Shown: positions 17,456-26,341, counted from the first letter of the stretch. The stretch: 64,000 bases of DNA from an uncultured Candidatus Saccharibacteria bacterium (GCA_937906385.1 CALCYQ010000007.1:1-64000), one strand, 5' to 3'. Notes: a model not told the origin generated them from the sequence alone. Made by a program: numbers and translations.

Positions 17456-18292
17456 CTATTTCCTCTTTCCTTCATGACGACTGCGGACAATCATCTTGTT
17501 AGTTTTCTTATTATGACGAGTACGGTAACCCAAAGTGAGCTGACCCCATGGCGTGCGTGGAGCTTTGCCGGAACCGTGGCGACCACCGTCACCACCACCG
17601 TGTGGGTGATCCGTAGCGTTCATCACTACACCGCGTACCGTTGGGCGGATGCCTTTGCGGCGCTTGCGACCGGCGGAACCGATCTTGATGTTCTGATGCT
17701 GAACGTTACCAACGACACCGATATTAGCTTGGCAGGCTACGAGAACCTTGCGCATTTCGCCAGATGGCATGCGGATGGTAGCATAGCCGTCTTCCTTTGC
17801 CATGAGCTGGGCGGAAGCACCGGCTGCGCGCACCATTTGTGCACCGCGACCTGGAGTTAATTCGATTGCGTAAATTTGGGTACCAACTGGGATTTGTTCG
17901 AGCGGAAGGCGGTTGCTGGTCTCGATTGGAGCTTCAGCGCCGGTCTTAATCTCGGAACCTTTTTCCATGTTAGTGTCAGCGAGGATGTAATAATATACAC
18001 CGTTTTGATCCATTACGCGAGCGATACGTGCGCTGCGGTTTGGATCGTACTCGATTTCCATAACCTTAAGGGTGAGACCTGCTGGAAGGTTGTGGGTGAG
18101 GATACGATAATGGCGTTTGACGCCGCCGCCACGATGGCGAACGGTAATGCGGCCAGAATTGTTTTTACCAGCTTGTTGTTTTTTGCTCAATACCAAGCTC
18201 TTCAATGGTTTACGTGTAGTAATCTGATCGAAATCTTGGGTAGTTTTCTGACGCTGAGCCGGCGTGGTTGGACGATAAGCTTTAATAGCCAT
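17456..18292 (-). CDS. rplB: 50S ribosomal protein L2
   Basis: 278 residues. Conserved RNA-binding core and the C-terminal loop NATDHPHGGGDGGRHGSGKA with the His needed for peptidyl transferase centre assembly. Normal length. Confidence 0.98.
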   Translation of the reverse strand: MAIKAYRPTTPAQRQKTTQDFDQITTRKPLKSLVLSKKQQAGKNNSGRITVRHRGGGVKRHYRILTHNLPAGLTLKVMEIEYDPNRSARIARVMDQNGVYYYILADTNMEKGSEIKTGAEAPIETSNRLPLEQIPVGTQIYAIELTPGRGAQMVRAAGASAQLMAKEDGYATIRMPSGEMRKVLVACQANIGVVGNVQHQNIKIGSAGRKRRKGIRPTVRGVVMNATDHPHGGGDGGRHGSGKAPRTPWGQLTLGYRTRHNKKTNKMIVRSRHEGKRK

Positions 18293-18630
18293 TATTTATC
18301 TCCTTTCTTGTCGGCTTTTTTATCAGTAGCTTCTTCTTCAACTGGTTCTTCGTCGAAGACTTTGATTTTGTCGCCTTCTTTTAAAGTGACAAAGGCAATC
18401 TTCTTATCTTGGCGATAAGTGGTGCCAGGATAGGCATGACGACCGCGGCTAAACTTGGTAGCTTTGCCTTTGCGGAGCGTGACGCGAACGGAAGTAACCG
18501 TTACGTTGTATTGCTCGGAAACTTGTTTAGCGACCGCTTGCTTGCTAGCGTTCGTAGGAACGATAAACATGTAAGCGCGCTTGGTTTCTTCGCGATAGGC
18601 TTTTTCGGTTTGAATTGGACGAACTAACAT
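18292..18630 (-). CDS. rplW: 50S ribosomal protein L23
   Basis: 112 residues from ATG 18630 (MLVRPIQTEKAYREETKRAY), which overlaps the rplD stop by one base (TAATG); a start nine codons upstream would overlap rplD by 28 bases. A charged C-terminal tail of about 25 residues is present. L23 sits at the tunnel exit. Confidence 0.95.
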   Translation of the reverse strand: MLVRPIQTEKAYREETKRAYMFIVPTNASKQAVAKQVSEQYNVTVTSVRVTLRKGKATKFSRGRHAYPGTTYRQDKKIAFVTLKEGDKIKVFDEEPVEEEATDKKADKKGDK

Positions 18631-19232
18631 TACGCGTTCTCCTTTCCGATGAGCCAAGCTTCGATAGCTGGCATGGCAGCTTCGACGATAATGATTTCGT
18701 CGGCATTTAGAATATCGAAGACGTTAAGATAGGTTGGGCGAACGACCTTGATGTTGGCGATATTGTTAGTAGCACGAACGATCGATTCGGTCTTTTCTGG
18801 AACTACGACGAGGTAGTTCTTGCCGCTTTCAATCTTAAGTTCTTTGACGGCATCTTTAGTTTTGCCGCTTTTAGCGTCAAAGCTAGCGATGGTCTTGACA
18901 GCCTTATCAGCGTTTTGCATGCTGAGGGCTTGGCGAATGGCTTGGAGTTTAGCGCTCTTGCTAATCTTCTTGGTGAAGTTTTCCTCACCGGTGCGGCCGA
19001 AGGCAACACCACCATGACGCCAGATAGGGTTACGAGTCGAACCAAAGCGGGCGCGACCAGTACCTTTTTGCTTCCATGGCTTCTTGCCACCACCACGAAC
19101 TTCGCCGCGCTTGAGAGTCTTAGCGTGGGAGCTGCGGGAATTGGCGAGATAGGCATCGTAAGCGAGTTTTACTAATTCGTGGTTGTCGACGGAGAGACCG
19201 AAGACGTCTTTATTTAATTTAGCGTCTGCCAT
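18630..19232 (-). CDS. rplD: 50S ribosomal protein L4
   Basis: 200 residues. The tunnel loop (KTLKRGEVRGGGKKPWKQKG; TRNPIWRHGGVAFG) and C-terminal Rossmann-like part are present. In other bacteria L4 can repress its own operon; whether the rplC leader here responds is unknown. Confidence 0.97.
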   Translation of the reverse strand: MADAKLNKDVFGLSVDNHELVKLAYDAYLANSRSSHAKTLKRGEVRGGGKKPWKQKGTGRARFGSTRNPIWRHGGVAFGRTGEENFTKKISKSAKLQAIRQALSMQNADKAVKTIASFDAKSGKTKDAVKELKIESGKNYLVVVPEKTESIVRATNNIANIKVVRPTYLNVFDILNADEIIIVEAAMPAIEAWLIGKENA

Positions 19233-19233
19233 A

Positions 19234-19854
19234 TTAGTCCTTTCCCTCCACCATTACGAGACCTTTGTTTGGACCAGGCACAGCGCCTTTGAGACCAATC
19301 AGGTTGTTTTCTGCGTCGATGTAGGAGACGACGAGGTTTTTGACGGTTACGCGATCGTGACCCATGCGGCCAGCCATCTTCTTGCCCTTGAAGACTTTCT
19401 GTGGATACATGGAGCCGATGGAACCAACCTTACGAATGTCGCCCTTAAAACCGTGCGTATTGCGGGATTCTTGGAAGTTGTGGCGCTTAACAGTACCAGC
19501 AAAACCTTTACCCTTGCTCGTGCCGGTAACTTGTACTTTGTCACCGAGCGCGAAGTTAGCGACGGTCAATTCGCTACCGAGAGTAACATCGGCAGGAATT
19601 TCCGCGACGCGGAACTCACGAATGTACTTAGGGTTGATATCTTTTCCGGATTTTTTAACGTGTCCGGACACGGCCTTGCTCAGATTCTTACCCTGACCAA
19701 ATGCCAATTGCACAGCGCTATAGCCGTCGGATTCGACAGACTTAGTCTGAGTCACCGTGCATGGGCCGGCTTGAAGGATAGTTACAGGAGTAACTACACC
19801 GTCGTCGCCGATGATCTGGGTCATACCAATCTTGGTGCCGAGGATGATTTTCAT
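19234..19854 (-). CDS. rplC: 50S ribosomal protein L3
   Basis: 206 residues: MKIILGTKIGMTQIIGDDG, KGKGFAGTVKRHNFQESRNT and GRMGHDRVTVKNL. First gene of the long ribosomal operon; Shine-Dalgarno GGAAAGGA upstream. rpsJ, normally first, is in a separate unit with its own terminator. Confidence 0.97.
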   Translation of the reverse strand: MKIILGTKIGMTQIIGDDGVVTPVTILQAGPCTVTQTKSVESDGYSAVQLAFGQGKNLSKAVSGHVKKSGKDINPKYIREFRVAEIPADVTLGSELTVANFALGDKVQVTGTSKGKGFAGTVKRHNFQESRNTHGFKGDIRKVGSIGSMYPQKVFKGKKMAGRMGHDRVTVKNLVVSYIDAENNLIGLKGAVPGPNKGLVMVEGKD

Positions 19855-19893
19855 CTGGGGTCCTTTCCCATTAAAATCATTTGGCTTCTGAGT

Positions 19894-19922
19894 GGTATCC
19901 GGACTCTCAACCGGACCGTACC
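19894..19922 (-). promoter_or_regulatory. Leader hairpin of the rplC operon
   Basis: In the 5' leader RNA, GGTA...TCCGG pairs with CCGGA-TACC (bulge CGG, 8-nt loop) about 40 bases before the rplC ATG. It could be a ribosomal-protein-binding or simply stabilising structure; there is no U run. Confidence 0.4.
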
Positions 19923-19963
19923 TCTTGCGCCAAAATGACGTGATTTGATAATATACGCGTCTA

Positions 19964-19993
19964 ATTTTATCATAAGTGGTGCTAATCTGTCAA
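19964..19993 (-). promoter_or_regulatory. Promoter of the rplC operon
   Basis: TTGACA (19993-19988), 18 bp, TAAAAT (19969-19964) on the minus strand, just after the rpsJ terminator. Confidence 0.7.
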
Positions 19994-20008
19994 ACATTTT
20001 GCGCCGAC

Positions 20009-20040
20009 AAAAAAGCCACCCTACCCGGGGTGGCGATTTT
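20009..20040 (-). terminator. Terminator of rpsJ
   Basis: GCCACCC/GGGGTGGC stem followed by six T on the minus strand; separates rpsJ from rplC. Confidence 0.85.
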
Positions 20041-20050
20041 GCAATAATAA

Positions 20051-20377
20051 TTACATCTTGATTTCGGCATCGACGCCAGCTGGCAAAGAGAGATTTTGCA
20101 ATGCATCAATCGTCTTTGGAGTAGCGTTGATAACGTCAATAAGGCGCTTGTGGACCTTCATTTCGAAAGCTTCACCACCAGTCTTGTAGACGTGTGGGCT
20201 CTTTACGACGGTAAAGGTGGAGCGCTTGGTTGGAAGAGGCACTGGACCACTTACTTGGGCACCGGTACGGATAGCGGTGTCAACAATTTGCTTGGCGCTT
20301 TGGTCGATCAAACGATGATCATAAGCCTTCAAGCGAATGCGAATTTTAAGACCTTCGGTCTTGGCTTTTTCTGCCAT
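20051..20377 (-). CDS. rpsJ: 30S ribosomal protein S10
   Basis: 108 residues from ATG 20377 ([20 protein letters not shown]) with GAAAGGA seven bases upstream; an in-frame ATG 19 codons further up has no such site. Conserved [20 protein letters not shown]. Also acts as NusE in antitermination. It has its own promoter and terminator. Confidence 0.96.
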   Translation of the reverse strand: MAEKAKTEGLKIRIRLKAYDHRLIDQSAKQIVDTAIRTGAQVSGPVPLPTKRSTFTVVKSPHVYKTGGEAFEMKVHKRLIDVINATPKTIDALQNLSLPAGVDAEIKM

Positions 20378-20471
20378 TGATATTCCTTTCTGCTTTTCGT
20401 ATAACCTCAGATAGCATCTAGACGTGCCGTCCATGAGTTTTTACGAAACTATTATTATGTTTTATGAGATT

Positions 20472-20500
20472 ATTATGCCAAAGTATCGCTAAACTGTCAA
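20472..20500 (-). promoter_or_regulatory. Promoter of rpsJ
   Basis: TTGACA (20500-20495), 17 bp, CATAAT (20477-20472). The -35 lies inside the end of the upstream DUF3592-like gene. A leader of about 90 bases follows. Confidence 0.75.
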
Positions 20501-20926
20501 GAAGATGGAGATAATATAGATGCCAAATAGTATCAGCGAACCGACGCCGCACAAAACTGCAAAGATAACGCGGTCCATGTGTTCATTGTTGTCTACTTTA
20601 TTGACGAAATTTTGCGGATTGTCTGGGTCGATATAGAGGTCGTATGTCTTACCAAGCTGAACTTTGCCATCTTCTTTACCAACGGTGCGAATGAGGATGA
20701 TTTTTTCGCCTTCATATTCAATTTCGTAGCTCGGATGATATGGCGCGTTTGGAATATTCTCAGGCCAGTCTGGGTCGGTGAGGCTAATACATTTGCCACG
20801 TACTTTGACGCGACACTTTTTCTGGTGACGATGGACGGCGATGGCCGGAATAGCCATGAGGCCGGCGAAAAATAGCAGCATCAAGGCCATGCCGAGAAAC
20901 ATACTATTACCTGGAACTCTACTCAT
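20489..20926 (-). CDS. DUF3592-like membrane protein, copy 1
   Basis: 145 residues. A membrane segment at about 9-31, a soluble beta domain (PSYEIEYEGEKIILIRTVGK, then LGKTYDLYIDPDNPQNFV), and a second membrane segment at about 121-143. The YEYxGK...LYxDPxNP layout fits DUF3592 proteins, of unknown function. TGG-TAGAAT lies exactly six bases before the ATG and there is no Shine-Dalgarno, so a leaderless mRNA is likely. Confidence 0.65.
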   Translation of the reverse strand: MSRVPGNSMFLGMALMLLFFAGLMAIPAIAVHRHQKKCRVKVRGKCISLTDPDWPENIPNAPYHPSYEIEYEGEKIILIRTVGKEDGKVQLGKTYDLYIDPDNPQNFVNKVDNNEHMDRVIFAVLCGVGSLILFGIYIISIFLTV

Positions 20927-20932
20927 GCTTAA

Positions 20933-20938
20933 ATTCTA
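20933..20938 (-). promoter_or_regulatory. -10 box, leaderless type (TAGAAT)
   Basis: TGG-TAGAAT, six bases before ATG 20926; no Shine-Dalgarno in between. Confidence 0.55.
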
Positions 20939-20950
20939 CCACATCTTCCG

Positions 20951-21382
20951 TTAAGACTCTGGGTCGAATGAGAAGGCAATAATTGCCACTCCCATGAATA
21001 CTAAAAAACCGCCGATGAAAAATAGGATGTTTCGGCTTGATTTATCGACTGGATCATAGTATTCGCCGAGATTATTTGGATTGACATAGAATGTACGCTC
21101 TTCGCCCTCTTCGGCTGTCACGCCGGCGAGATAGACATCTTTGCGACCATATTCGACCGTCCGACCGTTCACGGTGCCCTCCCAGATCGGGTTTTTAAGA
21201 GATTCGTCGCCGTCTGGCGAATATTCGATGCGGATGCACTTTACTGCGACCGGTTGTGTGCAGATTTTCTTTTTCTTATTCGCGCGAATGACTGGGATGA
21301 GCATTAATATAATGCCGCCAATTATGAGAAAAAATGCAGGCATTAATGTAACCATCATGGCATAAATAAAGATATCTTCCAT
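20951..21382 (-). CDS. DUF3592-like membrane protein, copy 2
   Basis: 143 residues with the same plan as its neighbour: membrane segment at about 11-33, a soluble part (YSPDGDESLKNPIWEGTVNG; ERTFYVNPNNLGEYYDP), second membrane segment at about 115-137. It is a diverged paralogue of the 20489 gene and of the decayed gene at 22818-23310. TAATAT is six bases from the ATG. Function unknown. Confidence 0.6.
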   Translation of the reverse strand: MEDIFIYAMMVTLMPAFFLIIGGIILMLIPVIRANKKKKICTQPVAVKCIRIEYSPDGDESLKNPIWEGTVNGRTVEYGRKDVYLAGVTAEEGEERTFYVNPNNLGEYYDPVDKSSRNILFFIGGFLVFMGVAIIAFSFDPES

Positions 21383-21388
21383 GCCTTT

Positions 21389-21394
21389 ATATTA
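21389..21394 (-). promoter_or_regulatory. -10 box, leaderless type (TAATAT)
   Basis: TGT-TAATAT, six bases before ATG 21382. Confidence 0.5.
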
Positions 21395-21403
21395 ACATAG
21401 GTA

Positions 21404-21437
21404 CAAAAACTCCCCCGGACCAGCCGGGGGAGAAAAT
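21404..21437 (-). terminator. Terminator of the nucleotidyltransferase gene
   Basis: Perfect 9-bp stem CTCCCCCGG/CCGGGGGAG with T run on the minus strand. Confidence 0.9.
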
Positions 21438-21456
21438 TGTCAGATTTACAGAGAAA

Positions 21457-22704
21457 TTAGGCGAGATTCTGGATTTTCTGGAGATTGCGCGATACGGTGA
21501 TATCGATATCACCATCGGGCCTCTTGAGTGCATGAACGACGTATCCGGATACGCCAACGAAACCGACGACAATTTCGTCGGAAAAGTTGGTGTCGATGAC
21601 GATATTATTCCTAGCTTTGACGGAATAGTCGTTCGTAAGAATAATCTCGTTTCGCTGGAAATCTTCAGCAAGCTCTCGGACGAGTTGGCTCTCACTGAGG
21701 GCGACGACTGCGATGACGATTTTTCCCTTAATGGCGTTTAGTACTACCGCAACATCTTCCGCATTAATTGGATAGAGGTTGACGCCTTGCATTGTTATGA
21801 AAAGGGATCCGTAGCAGTGTACGCGCTCGATATAGCCTTTACCGAGGGTTGCATTTTTGTGGTTCGGCGTTTTGGCCGAGATTTGGTAGAGCGCCTTGAG
21901 CGTGCCACAATCATACCAGGCAAAACTGCCAATGGCTAGGCGCAACTCACCGAGCAGAGCCATCAGCTCATCGGTGCCCAACGCCTCACCTTTGGCTTCG
22001 CCATTTGCGATTGCCTCAGCTTCTTCGTCGAGCTGGTAGCCTTTGACTGCCTCTAGGATATCTTCTGCGCGCCAAACGTTAATTCCGGTGTTGCAGGCGG
22101 AATTATCCTCACGCAACATCTTGGTGGCGGTCTTCTTGTCCGGCTTCTCCACGAAGCCTTTGACTACCTTACAGAAGGAGTCGTCTTCGGGGTCGTAAAC
22201 GGCGTGGCCGCAACCTCTGAAGATGACTTCGTCGGTAATTTTGACGCCAACGATAGTCGGCTGTCCTGATTTGGCGGAGCTGACCGCCAACTTCATGGTG
22301 TCTTCAAAATTCTCATCCTGAACAATAAACTGGTCGGCCGGTGTGTTAATGATAACCGCGTCTTGATCATGCTCGTAGATAAACTCGGCAGCCTTCGCCA
22401 TTGAGCCGGCATAACCATAACTTGACCGAATCTCGATTATATTCGGGGTAATAATTTTGTGCGGTGTCAGCTGCTCGGCAGCGAGCTGGGTCTGACGCGA
22501 GTTCGTGGTGACTACCACAATCCGATTAGGCTTGACGCCCAGCGCAACGAAGCGCCTTGCTGTAGCTTGGATGAACGTGTTTTCGTCATCCAGGACGCAG
22601 AATTGTTTCGGGCAATCATCGTGACTGTGCGGGAACAGTCTAGTTCCGCGGCCGCCCGCGATAATTGCCAGCCATACGTTCTTGATTTCATCTTTCTCTG
22701 TCAT
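21457..22704 (-). CDS. Mannose-1-phosphate guanylyltransferase-like protein
   Basis: 415 residues from ATG 22704, preceded by GGGAGGG. The N-terminal Rossmann domain has the sugar-nucleotidyltransferase loop AGGRGTRLFPHS and PKQF, as in GDP-mannose pyrophosphorylases; FVEKPDKKTA and TGINVWRAEDIL follow, and the C-terminal third is a beta-helical part. It likely forms GDP-mannose or a related NDP-sugar for surface glycans. It has its own strong promoter and a leader with a small hairpin. The exact sugar is not settled by sequence. Confidence 0.8.
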   Translation of the reverse strand: MTEKDEIKNVWLAIIAGGRGTRLFPHSHDDCPKQFCVLDDENTFIQATARRFVALGVKPNRIVVVTTNSRQTQLAAEQLTPHKIITPNIIEIRSSYGYAGSMAKAAEFIYEHDQDAVIINTPADQFIVQDENFEDTMKLAVSSAKSGQPTIVGVKITDEVIFRGCGHAVYDPEDDSFCKVVKGFVEKPDKKTATKMLREDNSACNTGINVWRAEDILEAVKGYQLDEEAEAIANGEAKGEALGTDELMALLGELRLAIGSFAWYDCGTLKALYQISAKTPNHKNATLGKGYIERVHCYGSLFITMQGVNLYPINAEDVAVVLNAIKGKIVIAVVALSESQLVRELAEDFQRNEIILTNDYSVKARNNIVIDTNFSDEIVVGFVGVSGYVVHALKRPDGDIDITVSRNLQKIQNLA

Positions 22705-22800
22705 AGAAAAGCCCTCCCTTTTTCTCTGAAATCTGTTAATGTGCAAACATGCGCCGCTCTGTGACTACAAAAAAGTAGTTCTTTGCGACTACATTTGTTT

Positions 22801-22829
22801 ATTATAGCACAAATTGCTCAAAAATGCAA
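22801..22829 (-). promoter_or_regulatory. Promoter of the nucleotidyltransferase gene
   Basis: TTGCAT (22829-22824), 17 bp, TATAAT (22806-22801) with TGC before the -10. About 97 bases of leader follow, containing GTAGT...ACTAC and a T run (about 22770-22795), a possible weak attenuator. Confidence 0.8.
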
Positions 22830-23310
22830 TAGGTTGCTCCTTAGAAAAACATAAATGGTAGAGCAGCTAGTAAAAATACCTAGGAATAGTAGACAGAATA
22901 TAATAACTGCGGCTATACTTTTGCCGCCCCTTGCTGGATAGGAATTGAATTGTTTGGATTATCTGGATTTATATAGAACTCTAAAATCTTTTTTATTATC
23001 TAAATCGGCATTTGGTAAGTTTGTATTCTCTACAAAGCCTTTTACGAAATATTCTTTTCCTTGGTACTCAATTCTGAATATTTGTAGATGCGACCCGCAA
23101 ACTCCCGTTTTTGGGTCTTTCGTTATTTCAATTTCTTCGTAATGGTCAAATACGCCGATAACCTTCGTTGATTTTTACTTAATCGCTTCCCTTGAGCCAA
23201 AGATGCAACGCAAGCGCGAGTATGCCTCCAATTACTATCATGACAATGATGCGAGAAATTAAAATTGTTGGCCTTTTGGTTACAGCATCGACGAATGGAC
23301 CGTATAGCAT
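22818..23310 (-). pseudogene. Decayed DUF3592-like gene
   Basis: This 600-base stretch without an intact gene holds a broken paralogue of the 20489 and 20951 genes. Reading right to left: MLYGPFVDAVTKRPTILISR, then a membrane segment (IIVMIVIGGILALALHLWL), stop; another frame gives KVIGVFDHYEEIEITKDP and FRIEYQGKEYFVKGFVEN; a third shift gives FYINPDNPNNSIPIQQGA; a last shift gives SIAAVIIFCLLFLGIFTS, a membrane segment. At least three frameshifts separate pieces in the correct DUF3592 order. The -10 box six bases before its ATG is still intact. Confidence 0.75.
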
Positions 23311-23316
23311 AAACGT

Positions 23317-23322
23317 ATTATA
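23317..23322 (-). promoter_or_regulatory. -10 box, leaderless type, of the pseudogene
   Basis: TGT-TATAAT, six bases before the ATG of the decayed gene. Confidence 0.5.
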
Positions 23323-23324
23323 AC

Positions 23325-23358
23325 AAAAAATATCTCCCCCAAGTGGAGGAGATATTTT
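23325..23358 (-). terminator. Terminator of tuf
   Basis: TATCTCC/GGAGATA stem with T run on the minus strand; same family as the rpsI and rpsG terminators. Confidence 0.85.
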
Positions 23359-23372
23359 GGTTAAGATATCAA

Positions 23373-24572
23373 TTATTTGATGATCTTGGTAACAACGCCA
23401 GAACCGACGGTCTTGCCACCTTCGCGGATAGCGAAGCGGTCGTTGTCGTTCATAGCGATTGGCGCATGAAGCTTGACATGGAAGGTAACGTTGGTATCGC
23501 CTGGGATCACAACTTCCTTTTCCTTGCCGTCTTCGCCCTTAGCGTCAAGAACTTCACCAGTCACATCCGTGGTGCGGAAGTAGAACTGTGGCTTGTAACC
23601 AGCATGGAATGGCGTATGGCGGCCACCCTCTTCCTTCTTCAAGATGTAAACACGGCCTTCAAATTCGATGTGTGGGGTGATGGTGCCTGGTTTGGCAATA
23701 ACCTGACCACGCTCGATTTGATCGCGCTCAATACCGCGGAGGAGAAGACCAGCGTTATCGCCAGCTTGACCTTGGTCGAGAGTCTTGTGGAAGGCCTCGA
23801 TACCAGTAACAACAGATTTCTGAGTATCGCGAATACCAACGATCTCAACTTCATCATTGATGTGAATGGTACCCTGCTCGATACGACCAGTAGCAACCGT
23901 ACCACGACCCTTGATGGAGAAGACATCCTCGATTGGCATCAAGAATGGCTTATCAAGATCGTGTTCTGGAATGTCAAAGTAATCATCCATTGCTTCAACG
24001 AGAGCCATAACAGCATCTTCGTTTTCCTTGTCACCTTCAAGAGCCTTAGTAGCGGAACCCTTGATGATTGGGCAGTTGCGATCGAAACCGTTCTTTTCAA
24101 GAAGGTCGCGGATATCTTCTTCAACGAGCTCGACGAGATCAGGATCAGCGAGATCCATCTTGTTCAAGAAGACGATGATTTTTGGAACGTTTACCTGGCG
24201 TGCCAAGAGAACGTGCTCACGAGTCTGTGGCAAAGCACCATCGTTAGCAGCGACTACGAGAATAGCACCATCTACCTGAGCGGCACCGGTAATCATGTTC
24301 TTAATGTAGTCGGCGTGGCCTGGCATATCTACGTGTGCGTAGTGGCGCTTAGCGGATTCGTATTCCTGGTGGGAGGTAGCGATGGTAATACCGCGAGCCT
24401 TTTCCTCAGGCGCGTTATCGATTTGGTCGTAAGCTACAGGCTTGTTAATCTCGGAAGGAAGACGCTTCGCGAGAACAGCAGTAATAGCAGCCGTCAAAGT
24501 GGTTTTACCGTGGTCAACGTGGCCCATGGTACCGACGTTAATGTGCGGCTTGCTACGGTCAAAATCTGCCAT
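23373..24572 (-). CDS. tuf: Elongation factor Tu
   Basis: 399 residues, full length. G1 GHVDHGKT at 17-24, G3 DMPGHADY, G4 NKMD, and domains 2 and 3 ([39 protein letters not shown]). It carries aminoacyl-tRNA to the ribosome. AAGGAG precedes the ATG. It is a single-gene unit, away from fusA and rpsL-rpsG. Confidence 0.99.
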   Translation of the reverse strand: MADFDRSKPHINVGTMGHVDHGKTTLTAAITAVLAKRLPSEINKPVAYDQIDNAPEEKARGITIATSHQEYESAKRHYAHVDMPGHADYIKNMITGAAQVDGAILVVAANDGALPQTREHVLLARQVNVPKIIVFLNKMDLADPDLVELVEEDIRDLLEKNGFDRNCPIIKGSATKALEGDKENEDAVMALVEAMDDYFDIPEHDLDKPFLMPIEDVFSIKGRGTVATGRIEQGTIHINDEVEIVGIRDTQKSVVTGIEAFHKTLDQGQAGDNAGLLLRGIERDQIERGQVIAKPGTITPHIEFEGRVYILKKEEGGRHTPFHAGYKPQFYFRTTDVTGEVLDAKGEDGKEKEVVIPGDTNVTFHVKLHAPIAMNDNDRFAIREGGKTVGSGVVTKIIK

Positions 24573-24729
24573 AGTTTATATATTCTCCTTATATTTTTTA
24601 AATATTTTTTGGGCACTAATATTAACCAGCCCAAAACTATATATGTGTATATAATATATTATTTTGAAATAGTTGTAAAGTGAAAACGCTTGATTTTACA
24701 GATAAAAAAACTATGGTAAAGTTATAGGT

Positions 24730-25935
24730 ATGAAAGCAGATATTTTGCCGGTCGTTACATCTAGCGACATCAACTCTTACAGTATGGCGCGTGCCTTTCA
24801 CGAAGCCTACGGCGTGAAGTCCTTAATGATTGCCCGAAAGATTTCGGGCACGATTGATTATTCAAAGATTCTCGATTTTCGTTGCGAGCCAAACTTGACC
24901 GACGACGAGGTATTTATGGACACTTTGCGTGGCATTTATGAGGAGTTTAAAGATCAGTACAAGCATATTATCATCTTGGGCTGCACCGACCATTATGTCC
25001 GCCTAATCGTGAAGCACAAGAAAGAACTCTCCAAGATGTTCGTCGTGCCATATGCCGACCAAAAGGTGCTTGATAATCTGATCTTAAAGGAAAATTTTTA
25101 TAAGCTTTGCGACAAAAACAAGGTGGATTATCCAGCCACGAAAATTTTCAAGCACGGTGACGATCCGAAAAAAGCCAGCGTAAACTTCCCTTACCCGGTC
25201 ATTTTGAAGCCTTCCGATTCGGCCGACTACTTCGCACACGAATTTGAGGGCCAATATAAGGTCTATACGATTGAAAATCAGACCGAGCTACGCAAGGTGC
25301 TGAAACAGATTTACGACGCCGGCTACTCGGGCAATATGATTATGCAAGACCGCATTCCGGGTGCCGATTCCGCCATGTATGACCTCCACTGTTTCGTTGG
25401 CCGCGACCACAAGGTGCAGTATATGAATCTCGGTAATGTCTTACTTGAGGAGCATACGCCGATGGGGCTTGGCTCGAACGCCGCGACGATTACCGTCTAT
25501 AATGAGCCACTAATGCTCCAAATCCGTGATTTACTTGAAAGTATCGGCATGGAAGGTTGGTGCGATGCCGACTTGAAGTACGACGAACGTGACGGTAAAA
25601 TTAAGATTTTTGAGATTAATATTCGCCAAGGTCGCTCACATTATCGTAATACTGGTGCCGGCTATAACGTTGCGAAATATATCGTAGATGCCTATATCTA
25701 TAATAAGAAAAAGAAACTACTCCTCGTGAATGAGCCGTATTTTTGGCACGTAATTCCAAAGAGTTTAGTACTGAAGTATATCTCGGACGACAAAAAAGCT
25801 GAGGTCAAAAAACTGATTCGTGAGAAAAAGGTTTGTACTTCGTTGTTTTATCCGGGCGACAAGAGTTTCCGCCGCAACTTATATCTATTCTTGCGCGATG
25901 TAAATATGCGACGCAAATATAAGAAATATTACTAA
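24730..25935 (+). CDS. ATP-grasp ligase, D-aspartate ligase-like
   Basis: 401 residues. The pre-ATP-grasp part (SSDINSYSMARAFHEAYGVK) is followed by an ATP-grasp core: YPVILKPSDSADYFAH, MIMQDRIPGADSAMYDLHCF, LGNVLLEEHTPMGLG, and metal ligands in IKIFEINIRQGRSHYRN. GNVLLEEHTP resembles D-aspartate ligases that add the side-chain residue to peptidoglycan stems; the substrate is an inference. No Shine-Dalgarno; a TAAAGT lies seven bases before the ATG. A strong bidirectional terminator follows. Confidence 0.65.
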   Translation: MKADILPVVTSSDINSYSMARAFHEAYGVKSLMIARKISGTIDYSKILDFRCEPNLTDDEVFMDTLRGIYEEFKDQYKHIIILGCTDHYVRLIVKHKKELSKMFVVPYADQKVLDNLILKENFYKLCDKNKVDYPATKIFKHGDDPKKASVNFPYPVILKPSDSADYFAHEFEGQYKVYTIENQTELRKVLKQIYDAGYSGNMIMQDRIPGADSAMYDLHCFVGRDHKVQYMNLGNVLLEEHTPMGLGSNAATITVYNEPLMLQIRDLLESIGMEGWCDADLKYDERDGKIKIFEINIRQGRSHYRNTGAGYNVAKYIVDAYIYNKKKKLLLVNEPYFWHVIPKSLVLKYISDDKKAEVKKLIREKKVCTSLFYPGDKSFRRNLYLFLRDVNMRRKYKKYY

Positions 25936-25940
25936 AAAAC

Positions 25941-25965
25941 AAACCCCCTCGGCTGAGGGGGTTTT
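25941..25965 (+). terminator. Bidirectional terminator
   Basis: AAACCCCCTC/GAGGGGGTTT stem with T run on plus strand and A run upstream; serves the ATP-grasp gene and the facing small gene. Confidence 0.85.
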
Positions 25966-25972
25966 GTGGAGG

Positions 25973-26203
25973 TTACATTAGTTTGTCGAGATACTTCTTG
26001 ATGCGGTCTTTCATTTTATCGGTAAACGCGATGCGTTTACTGGTAGCTTCAACAACGAAGCTAGGCTGTTTGCCGATGCGGTAATTCGCAAATTCGTCAA
26101 AGAAGATGACGGCCGTTCGGTTGGTTGTCAGCGGTTCGTTAACAGAGACTATGAAGTTGTCGTTAGCAGTAATCTTACGGGAGGCATTGGTGAATTCTTT
26201 CAT
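25973..26203 (-). CDS. Small hypothetical protein
   Basis: 76 residues from ATG 26203, with AGGAGGTGA eight bases upstream; longer versions of the frame have no Shine-Dalgarno. The sequence (MKEFTNASRKITANDNFIVS ... KDRIKKYLDKLM) has no membrane segment and no motif I recognise; the middle is beta-rich, the end a basic helix. It is driven by a strong promoter with a 47-base leader, so it is probably well expressed. Function unknown. Confidence 0.7.
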   Translation of the reverse strand: MKEFTNASRKITANDNFIVSVNEPLTTNRTAVIFFDEFANYRIGKQPSFVVEATSKRIAFTDKMKDRIKKYLDKLM

Positions 26204-26255
26204 GGTTGTCACCTCCTGTAAAGGTACCTCGTGCAACTTGCAATAATATGATTCT

Positions 26256-26284
26256 ATTATATCACAGATTTCGATTTTTGTCAA
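26256..26284 (-). promoter_or_regulatory. Promoter of the small gene at 25973
   Basis: TTGACA (26284-26279), 17 bp, TATAAT (26261-26256) with TGn extension. The -35 ends 17 bp from the fusA terminator. Confidence 0.85.
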
Positions 26285-26302
26285 TCGTAAACATCTTAAC
26301 AC

Positions 26303-26333
26303 AAAAAACCAGCCCCCTTGCGGGAGCTGGCTG
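26303..26333 (-). terminator. Terminator of fusA
   Basis: AGCCAGCTCCC/GGGGGCTGG stem with six T on the minus strand. Confidence 0.85.
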
Positions 26334-26341
26334 AAAAGCGA

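Noticed and set aside
24573..24729. Gene in the tuf/ATP-grasp gap
   Set aside because: AT-rich, no open frame with a start site; probably two divergent promoters.
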